A stretch of 9,774 bases of DNA from Gammaproteobacteria bacterium (lineage in GTDB: Bacteria; Pseudomonadota; Gammaproteobacteria; Acidiferrobacterales; SZUA-150), in the NCBI GenBank assembly GCA_029880755.1, contig JAOUNW010000079.1, forward strand, positions 1-9,774. Direction: 5' to 3'. The notes under the pieces were generated by a model. That model saw only the letters and a list, made by a program, of their open reading frames with translations, made no database searches and was not told the origin of the DNA. Of the stretch, positions 1 to 5,519 are shown one piece after another. Position numbers and translations under genes: made by a program. Position 1 is the stretch's first letter. Every line of letters starts with the position of its first letter.

Positions 1-1218
1 GAACAGGCAATACTTCGAGCCAATCGAGATAACACCTTGGTCTCTATCCTCATGGTAGACCTTGATCACTTTAAGGAAATCAACGATACGCTTGGACACC
101 ATGTAGGCGACCAATTACTTAAAAAAGTTAGTGATCGCCTGGAAAGCACTCTTCGGAAGTCCGACACAATAGGACGATTGGGTGGTGACGAATTTGCCAT
201 TATCGTACCCGATGCCTGCCAAGAAACTGCGGCTCTCGTTGCTCAAACACTGATACAATCGCTTCAGGAATCAATCGTTGTTGAAGGGCAGGTGTTTTCC
301 ATAGGCGCCAGCATCGGTATTGCCACCTATCCAGCACACGGTACCGATGTATCAACACTGCTAAAGCGTGCGGATGTGGCCATGTACGTCGCCAAACGTT
401 CCAGATCAGGCTATTTTGTCTACGACTCCGAAGAAGATCGCCATAGCCCTGGACGCCTGGCATTAATGAGTGACCTAAGGCAGAAAATTACTGATAATAG
501 ATTTTCCCTCCATTACCAACCCAAAATTGACATCTCAAACGGGTGCATTGCTGGCGTAGAGGCACTCGCGCGATGGCCTGATGACGATGACAAATTTATC
601 CCCACTGACCTGTTTATACCTGTAATGGAGCAGACAGGACTAATCCGCCCCTTTACAACATGGGTGCTTGAAGAGGCGCTCGGGCAATGCGCCAGATGGG
701 ACCATGACGGCCTTGACATAACCGTGTCGGTAAATTTATCTACCTACAACTTAAGAGATAATGAATTTCCCGATATTGTCTGCGCCTGCCTGGAAAGATG
801 GAAGCTCAGCCCGGAGAAACTTATCCTCGAGATTACCGAAAGTGCTGTCATGGGTGATAACCGCCAAATCACGGATGTGTTGGAAACGCTAACAGCAAAG
901 GGGATACAATTTTCCATCGACGATTTTGGCACAGGTTATTCCTCTTTAACTCATCTAAAAAAACTCAAAGTCAGCGAGCTAAAAGTGGACAAATCCTTTG
1001 TTACTTCCATGGCTTATAATAAGGATGATGAAGTAATCGTACGATCTATTATTGATCTCGGCCACAACCTGGGACTAAGAATAGTAGCCGAAGGAGTGGA
1101 GACAAGTGAAGTATTGGAACGGCTAAAGGATTTAGGATGCGAACAGTTTCAGGGATACCTTATTAGCCCTGCATTGCCGGCAGAGCAATTGATTGAATTA
1201 ATAAAATCTTCTAAATAG
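1..1218 (+). CDS. GGDEF-EAL cyclic-di-GMP turnover protein (5' end outside window)
   Basis: Makes and/or breaks the second messenger cyclic di-GMP. The reading frame is open from base 1 (E-Q-A-I-L-R-A), so the start and any sensory N-terminus lie outside the window. The first possible start, a TTG at base 37, falls inside the GGDEF fold and is not a real start. The diguanylate cyclase domain has DLDHFKEIND and an intact GGDEF at bases 181-195, with an RxxD inhibitory site (RKSD) five residues before it, suggesting product feedback. The phosphodiesterase domain follows: EAL at bases 559-567, then VNLS, EITES, DDFGTGYSSL, LKVDKSF, AEGVET and QGY, so all usual metal and catalytic positions appear present. 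Both domains could therefore be active; which one dominates cannot be read from sequence. The gene ends 14 bases from the convergent msrA stop, with no hairpin between them. Confidence 0.95.
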   Translation, partial: EQAILRANRDNTLVSILMVDLDHFKEINDTLGHHVGDQLLKKVSDRLESTLRKSDTIGRLGGDEFAIIVPDACQETAALVAQTLIQSLQESIVVEGQVFSIGASIGIATYPAHGTDVSTLLKRADVAMYVAKRSRSGYFVYDSEEDRHSPGRLALMSDLRQKITDNRFSLHYQPKIDISNGCIAGVEALARWPDDDDKFIPTDLFIPVMEQTGLIRPFTTWVLEEALGQCARWDHDGLDITVSVNLSTYNLRDNEFPDIVCACLERWKLSPEKLILEITESAVMGDNRQITDVLETLTAKGIQFSIDDFGTGYSSLTHLKKLKVSELKVDKSFVTSMAYNKDDEVIVRSIIDLGHNLGLRIVAEGVETSEVLERLKDLGCEQFQGYLISPALPAEQLIELIKSSK

Positions 1219-1232
1219 CGCTTGAAAACCAG

Positions 1233-1871
1233 CTAAAACCCCTCCAACGCGATACCGCAACCCCCTAAGCCACAGTAACCTCCCGGATTCTTCGCCAAAT
1301 ACTGCTGATGATAATACTCAGCAAAATAGAACTCACTGGCATCAAGTATCTCGGTAGTAATTGAGCCCATACTGTTTTTCACAAGCAGTGACTGGTATTT
1401 TTCTCTGGTGGCCACCGCCATGCCGCGCTGGCCGTCGTCATAGACATAAATCCCGGATCGGTACTGGGTACCGAGATCATTGCCTTGACGCATACCCTGT
1501 GTAGGATTATGGGATTCCCAGAATACTCGCAATAACGTCTTATAGCTCACAACAGAGGGGTCATAGATCACCTTGACGACCTCATTGTGGCCGGTCAATC
1601 CTGAGCACACTTCTTCATAGGTTGGATTGGGTGTATAGCCGCCGGAGTAACCCACTGCAGTAAGATAGACTCCTGACTGCTGCCAATATTTTCGTTCGGC
1701 GCCCCAAAAGCAACCCAAACCAAACATGGCCATCTCAAACCCTTCCGGATACGGAGGCAACATGGAATTACCATTAACATAATGGCGCTCTGGCACAGGC
1801 ATTTTCTCTACCCGTCCAGGCAAGGCGCTCTCCGCATCAGGCATAACAATAGATTTCCCTGGCATCTTCAC
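1233..1871 (-). CDS. msrA: Peptide-methionine (S)-S-oxide reductase MsrA
   Basis: Reduces the S epimer of methionine sulfoxide, free or in protein, using a catalytic cysteine later recycled by thioredoxin. The protein has 212 residues, the E. coli length. The catalytic motif GCFWGAE carries Cys54. YSGGYTPNPTYEEVCSG, GHNEVVKVIYDP, QGMRQGNDLGTQYRS and YYHQQYL are family hallmarks. The C-terminus has GYCGLGGCG, with Cys200 and Cys205 as likely recycling cysteines; their spacing is shorter than in E. coli MsrA. There is no signal peptide, so it should be cytoplasmic. The 212-residue form starts with GTG; an ATG two codons on (base 1865) gives 210 residues. Neither has a clear Shine-Dalgarno sequence. 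It is the last gene of the cluster, 25 bases after the thioredoxin-like gene. Confidence 0.96.
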   Translation of the reverse strand: MKMPGKSIVMPDAESALPGRVEKMPVPERHYVNGNSMLPPYPEGFEMAMFGLGCFWGAERKYWQQSGVYLTAVGYSGGYTPNPTYEEVCSGLTGHNEVVKVIYDPSVVSYKTLLRVFWESHNPTQGMRQGNDLGTQYRSGIYVYDDGQRGMAVATREKYQSLLVKNSMGSITTEILDASEFYFAEYYHQQYLAKNPGGYCGLGGCGIALEGF

Positions 1872-1896
1872 TGAATAGCTTTAATATTAAAATTAA

Positions 1897-2442
1897 CTAG
1901 TTAACATTTTCTTTGTTTGCGTGTTTCTCGATAAACCCCTCTATTGCATCCATAGGAATCGCCCCGACCTGGCTCGCCACCAACTCTCCCGCGGGTGAAT
2001 AGATAAGGAACATGGGGGTTCCCAGCCATACTTCATGGGTTAATTGTGTATACATCGCGCCAATAGCACCGGGTTCACCTATTATATTGGGGAACGTCAG
2101 ACCGTGACGCGCAATAAATCTTTTTGCCAAATCGGTCCTGGCACTACCATCCATGGACACCCCCAAAATAGTCGCTTTGTTATTCTTATATTTCTTATAA
2201 AAAGATTCATATTGGCCTGCATCTTTATTACACACACCACAGTCCGAGGCCCAAAATATTACAACCAGCCACTTACCCTTGCCGATATGACTCTCTATGG
2301 AGCTTGGTTCTCCTTGAAAATCTGACAACACCGTTGCATTTGCACTCGCTGAGGCAATAAAAAGAAAAAGAAAACCAAATGCGAGATTCGGTACCTGACC
2401 AAATCTATATTGGATTTCCCGCCACAACCGTATGCTAGACAT
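1897..2442 (-). CDS. Secreted TlpA/ResA-like thioredoxin-fold protein
   Basis: Probable membrane-anchored or periplasmic thiol-disulfide oxidoreductase of the AhpC/TSA-Redoxin-TlpA type. From the chosen ATG the protein has 181 residues. The arginine-containing N-terminus leads to a hydrophobic stretch (about residues 19-32) and an A-S-A-N-A cleavage-like site. The fold follows: KGKWLVVIFWAS, an active site CGVC (Cys68, Cys71), a GVSMDGS segment, and the cis-proline region GTPMFLIY (Pro143). The frame is open up to base 2541 with another ATG there, but that form would overlap trhP by more than 100 bases and bury the signal sequence. The ATG at 2440-2442 overlaps the trhP stop by 8 bases, pointing to translational coupling. 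Substrate unknown: family members serve cytochrome c maturation or general disulfide reduction. Its position before msrA suggests a thiol role in oxidative repair (inference). Confidence 0.88.
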   Translation of the reverse strand: MSSIRLWREIQYRFGQVPNLAFGFLFLFIASASANATVLSDFQGEPSSIESHIGKGKWLVVIFWASDCGVCNKDAGQYESFYKKYKNNKATILGVSMDGSARTDLAKRFIARHGLTFPNIIGEPGAIGAMYTQLTHEVWLGTPMFLIYSPAGELVASQVGAIPMDAIEGFIEKHANKENVN

Positions 2443-3757
2443 ATTTTGCCAACAAACCCATTTCACTGTCTTGCTCATCAAGGGCAATACGCACCCGAAA
2501 CCCGCCACCAGGCACTTCTTGAATAGCCTCACCTTTTTCATCTTCTATGTATGTCATGACAAAATCTTTGTTACCTCCTGGCAGAATTAGTTCCAATCTG
2601 TCTCCCACAGCGAATTTATTCTTGCTCTCCACCTCGGCCAGCCCAGTACTCTTGTCATAAGAAACCAACTCCCCGACAAAGCGCTGATGAAAATTGGATG
2701 AATTATTATCAACATAATTCTGGTACTCATTACTTGCATGCCGCTGGAAAAATCCATCGGTATAGCCGCGATTCGCCAGATTCTCCAATACGCCGAGGCG
2801 GGACTGATCGAAACCTCTGCCCGCTATAGCATCATCAATCGCGCCGCGATAAACCTGTGCAACACGCGCCACATAGTAATGTGATTTGGTTCTACCTTCG
2901 ATTTTCAGACTATCTACGCCAATCTCAATTAATCGACCTATGTGTTCTACTGCTCGCAGATCCCGCGAGTTCATGATATAGGTACCATGCTCATCTTCTT
3001 CTACCGGCATCAACTCCCCCGGTCGCTGACTCTCTTCCAGTAAATAGGTGCGGGCAGAATCCGGGTGCCTGTCCCCGTTTCCTGCCTGAGTACCGGTGAG
3101 AGTACTGGCCTGAAAATTCCCCACCTCATCGACCTTTGCTTCCTGAATTCCATATTGCCAGCGACAGGAATTGGTACAAGTCCCCTGATTAGCGTCCCGA
3201 TGACTAAAATAACCTGACAACAGACAGCGCCCGGAATAGGCTATACATAAAGCACCATGAACAAAGACCTCGATTTCCATATCCGGACAGGCCTGACGTA
3301 TTTCCTCTATTTCATCCAAAGAGAGTTCGCGCGATAAAATTACCCGGGTTAATCCCAGGGATTGCCAAAACTTAACACCGGCATAATTCACTGTATTGGC
3401 CTGCACCGACAAATGCACAGGTATACTAGGCCACCGCTCCCTCACTATCATAATCAGACCGGGATCAGCCATAATCAAGGCGTCCGGCCCAAGCTCCATG
3501 ACCGGCACGATATCTTTTAAAAATGTGTCCAATTTCCGATTATGCGGTAAAGCGTTGCATGCCAGATAAAATCGTTTTCCCTTGGCATGTGTCAACTCGA
3601 TACCCGCGGCCAGCTGATCCAGCCTGGAAAAGTCATTTTCGCGCACTCGTAAACTGTACCGGGGCATACCGGCATACACGGCGTCCGCACCATAAGCGAT
3701 AGCGTATTGTAATTTCTGAAGTGTGCCTGCGGGCGCTAATAATTCGGGGATTTTCAT
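2435..3757 (-). CDS. trhP: tRNA 5-hydroxyuridine synthesis protein TrhP (YegQ, U32 family)
   Basis: Member of the U32 'peptidase' family, closely following E. coli YegQ/TrhP along its length (440 residues here, about 450 in E. coli). In E. coli, TrhP works in prephenate-dependent hydroxylation of wobble uridine 34, the step before cmo5U/mcmo5U. Visible landmarks: PELLAPAGTL at the N-terminus, YGADAVYAG, HLSVQAN, LSRELSLDEIEEI, and the U32 signature from Glu163 to Ser181 (E-x-F-x2-G-A-L-C-x4-G-x-C-x2-S). Cys171, Cys178, Cys194 and Cys198 are grouped as expected for an iron-sulfur ligand set (inference). DEHGTYIMNSRDLRA and SLKIEGRTKS follow, then a C-terminal beta-rich domain. The ATG start has a modest GGATG upstream. 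It sits 25 bases after the small upstream gene and overlaps the next gene, so it is probably cotranscribed with both. Confidence 0.95.
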   Translation of the reverse strand: MKIPELLAPAGTLQKLQYAIAYGADAVYAGMPRYSLRVRENDFSRLDQLAAGIELTHAKGKRFYLACNALPHNRKLDTFLKDIVPVMELGPDALIMADPGLIMIVRERWPSIPVHLSVQANTVNYAGVKFWQSLGLTRVILSRELSLDEIEEIRQACPDMEIEVFVHGALCIAYSGRCLLSGYFSHRDANQGTCTNSCRWQYGIQEAKVDEVGNFQASTLTGTQAGNGDRHPDSARTYLLEESQRPGELMPVEEDEHGTYIMNSRDLRAVEHIGRLIEIGVDSLKIEGRTKSHYYVARVAQVYRGAIDDAIAGRGFDQSRLGVLENLANRGYTDGFFQRHASNEYQNYVDNNSSNFHQRFVGELVSYDKSTGLAEVESKNKFAVGDRLELILPGGNKDFVMTYIEDEKGEAIQEVPGGGFRVRIALDEQDSEMGLLAKYV

Positions 3758-3782
3758 GCTACATCCAGACGGGGTAATGCAA

Positions 3783-4034
3783 TTAGCTTACAGGAGCTTC
3801 CAACCATTCGACAAGATAGTACAATCGACACCCCTCGGATGATCTTGACGGACCAATGACCTTTGCCGCAAACAGGTTATTTTCCGGGTCAGCCCCATTT
3901 AACGCTTCTTCTTCGGTTGCCACGACCTGGACGCAATTTTCCGGAAACCGGTCACGTTGGCGCCGGGGTGCATACAAAAGCGCATAACACTCTTCAACAA
4001 CCGTGGTTTGCGGATCGAGAACAATACGGGTCAT
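3783..4034 (-). CDS. Small uncharacterised protein, first gene of the trhP cluster
   Basis: I do not recognise this family. From the chosen ATG it has 83 residues: soluble, with no signal peptide or membrane segment, mixed charge and three cysteines (in EECYALL, ENCVQ and EGCRL). The sequence looks like a compact alpha/beta fold, with strand-like stretches (TRIVL, CVQVVA, NLFAAKVIG, CRLYYLVEWL). It is believable as a gene because it lies on the coding strand just upstream of trhP with a 25-base gap and fills space that would otherwise be empty. Start choice: the ATG at 4032-4034 has GGAAG and GGA upstream. An in-frame ATG at 4053-4055 would add MDGSPDY but has only A/T-rich sequence in front and no Shine-Dalgarno. 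A role near tRNA modification is possible from position only. Confidence 0.7.
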   Translation of the reverse strand: MTRIVLDPQTTVVEECYALLYAPRRQRDRFPENCVQVVATEEEALNGADPENNLFAAKVIGPSRSSEGCRLYYLVEWLEAPVS

Positions 4035-4219
4035 ATAATCCGGACTTCCATCCATTTAAAAATTTATGGCATAACAGGATACCATTATTTTAGCAACAGC
4101 AGGATTATTATGCCGTATATTCTACTAATACCCCCAAAAAACTAACATTCCCGGATGCTTTTCCCGTGTTTAACGGATTAGCCAACTTGCTTTCGCCAGA
4201 AATTCTGTCTAGGGTGATG

Positions 4220-4225
4220 TATAAC
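4220..4225 (+). promoter_or_regulatory. Possible -10 element for the 32-residue peptide gene
   Basis: TATAAC matches five of six bases of the sigma-70 -10 consensus and lies 25 bases before the peptide's start codon, directly preceded by TG. No good -35 lies at 17-18 bases. A TTGCTT at 4187-4192 is 27 bases upstream, or 17 bases from the weaker TAGGGT at 4210-4215. A promoter is expected hereabouts because the upstream neighbour points the other way, but which hexamers are used is uncertain. Confidence 0.3.
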
Positions 4226-4240
4226 GCATGCAACTCCCAA

Positions 4241-4246
4241 GGAGGT
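4241..4246 (+). promoter_or_regulatory. Consensus ribosome binding site of the 32-residue peptide
   Basis: GGAGGT, followed by CAAA and then ATG, is a near-perfect Shine-Dalgarno sequence at a short but workable distance. It is one of the two strongest in the window, the other being in front of the DUF302 gene, and it is the main reason for calling the small reading frame a gene. Confidence 0.75.
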
Positions 4247-4250
4247 CAAA

Positions 4251-4349
4251 ATGGCATTCATGATAAAAGACAAAAGAAAATTCAACATAGTGGTACTGAT
4301 ATTGCTTGCAGTGGTGATTGCTGCTTACGTTGCTAACTATTTTCTCTAA
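4251..4349 (+). CDS. 32-residue single-span membrane peptide
   Basis: Short reading frame of 32 codons ending in TAA. The N-terminus is MAFMIKDKRK with four lysine or arginine residues. An unbroken hydrophobic stretch of about 20 residues follows (IVVLILLAVVIAAYVANYF), long enough to cross the membrane once. The positive N-terminus predicts an N-in, C-out orientation. Evidence for a real gene is structural: a consensus ribosome binding site, a hydrophobic composition unlikely by chance, and a strong intrinsic terminator 27 bases after the stop, all on the strand opposite to both flanking genes. Gene finders usually skip such lengths. Function unknown. Bacterial peptides of this shape often bind and tune larger membrane proteins, or are toxins of type I toxin-antitoxin pairs; no antisense RNA signal is evident here. 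Confidence 0.72.
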   Translation: MAFMIKDKRKFNIVVLILLAVVIAAYVANYFL

Positions 4350-4376
4350 CGCATAGATACGCAAACTGAATTCCAG

Positions 4377-4410
4377 GCGGCTGATTTCCTGCAATCAGTC
4401 GCTTTTTATT
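4377..4410 (+). terminator. Intrinsic terminator after the 32-residue peptide
   Basis: A ten-base-pair stem (GCGGCTGATT with AATCAGTCGC, one G-U pair) closes a six-base loop (TCCTGC) and is followed by TTTTTATT. The T-run lies only on the plus-strand side, so this ends plus-strand transcription and not the minus-strand gene that stops at base 4448. Confidence 0.87.
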
Positions 4411-4447
4411 TCAGCTACATTATTGGTTCATTGCTATACGAACAAGC

Positions 4448-5488
4448 TTATAGTTTTCTTGCAGCATCAATACCACCCTTCAAAACATAGACATGAAATC
4501 CTCTCTGACTCATAAGAAATGCTGCTACTTCGCTGTGCATACCAAGCTTGCAACACAATACATAACTAACATCGCTGTCGAGACTGTCCATCTGCTTGCG
4601 AATATCCGCCAATGGGATATTGGCACTTTGCCAAACGGAGCCTGTTCTAAATTCCTGGGGTGATCTGACATCCACCAGTTTGGCTCCTGAGCTTATCATT
4701 CGCTGCGCTTCTTCCGGGGTCACATAAGACAGCAACGGTTGTTTTAACAGATCCTGAAAATCCGCTTTAGCCAAACGCATGAGTGTGCCATCACCCATTG
4801 CCACTACGCTGGCGTTGCGGGTCTTCCCGGAAATCAGGGATTCCTCACCAAACACACTACCCTTTCTTAGCTCGTCAAGAATTTGCACCTTCCCTTGGGT
4901 ATCTTTGCGCGAAATAGTAAATCTCCCTGACTTAACAATGTAATAGTAATCACCGCGGTCTCCCTGCTTAAACACCACATTCCCACGCTTTACCGGCATT
5001 GCCTCCAGTTTCATTAGCAAGGCAGGCAATTTCTCCTTGGATAGACGCTTAAGAATCTTGCTTTCCGTCATCTCCTCCAGCCACTCCGTGTCACCCTTAA
5101 AAGGATTCTCCTCATCAGAAAACATTGGGACTGTAGTAGTAAACCCATCAAGCAAAACGACCCGATCCAGTTTTGACGTATCTACCCGGAATATCTTTAC
5201 CTTGGTGGTTGCGGTAATCGTGGCCGGTCTTGGCCTGCCCTGCGCCAGAGCAAAGTTAGCATCCGGAGTACCCCCTTGAAACAGGCGTTTCATGGTTGAT
5301 GATCGCGAAATCATCTCTACACCACCTTCCAGCAAATAAATAGAGTCATTATCGGTATCCCCTTCCTTGCAGATCGCAGCTCCCATAGGAAATTCCTCGA
5401 TATCGACTCTTCTTGCCAAACGATCCAATGTTTCCTCGGTCAACGTATCCATAGGCACATAATTCCTGAGCGTTTCTACATCAATCAT
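4448..5488 (-). CDS. Double cyclic-nucleotide-binding-fold protein with C-terminal rhodanese domain
   Basis: 346 residues, no signal peptide or membrane span, so cytoplasmic. The first cNMP-type beta barrel (about residues 17-118) has a degenerate phosphate cassette (FALAQGRPRPATITA) lacking the usual FGE. The second (about 145-250) keeps FGEESL and RNAS, with Glu215 and Arg224 placed to bind a cyclic nucleotide. The rhodanese domain (about 254-346) has LVDVRSPQEFRTG and an active loop C-K-L-G-M-H-S with Cys313 at the sulfur-carrying position; the common arginine before serine is histidine. No helix-turn-helix is visible, so it is not a Crp-like regulator; a nucleotide-gated sulfurtransferase or sensor is a reasonable inference. 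The start at 5488 has GGAGA seven bases upstream. A longer frame reaching base 5617 would overlap the upstream gene and reads like out-of-frame sequence. It follows the aldolase-dehydrogenase by 31 bases. Confidence 0.88.
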   Translation of the reverse strand: MIDVETLRNYVPMDTLTEETLDRLARRVDIEEFPMGAAICKEGDTDNDSIYLLEGGVEMISRSSTMKRLFQGGTPDANFALAQGRPRPATITATTKVKIFRVDTSKLDRVVLLDGFTTTVPMFSDEENPFKGDTEWLEEMTESKILKRLSKEKLPALLMKLEAMPVKRGNVVFKQGDRGDYYYIVKSGRFTISRKDTQGKVQILDELRKGSVFGEESLISGKTRNASVVAMGDGTLMRLAKADFQDLLKQPLLSYVTPEEAQRMISSGAKLVDVRSPQEFRTGSVWQSANIPLADIRKQMDSLDSDVSYVLCCKLGMHSEVAAFLMSQRGFHVYVLKGGIDAARKL

Positions 5489-5519
5489 TAAGAGATCTCC
5501 GCTATTTGCAAGGCTGTGT

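Noticed and set aside
1219..1232. Terminator between the convergent GGDEF-EAL and msrA genes
   Set aside because: Fourteen bases are too few, and no hairpin is seen there or just inside either gene end.
2443..2541. 33-codon N-terminal extension of the thioredoxin-like gene from the ATG at 2541
   Set aside because: It lies wholly inside trhP, would place the signal peptide in mid-protein, and the ATG at 2442 has the classic stop-start overlap.
4217..4336. A second short plus-strand frame starting at the ATG at 4217, overlapping the 32-residue peptide in another frame
   Set aside because: There is no ribosome binding site before it and its sequence is polar and cysteine-rich, like a shadow; GGAGGT points to the ATG at 4251.
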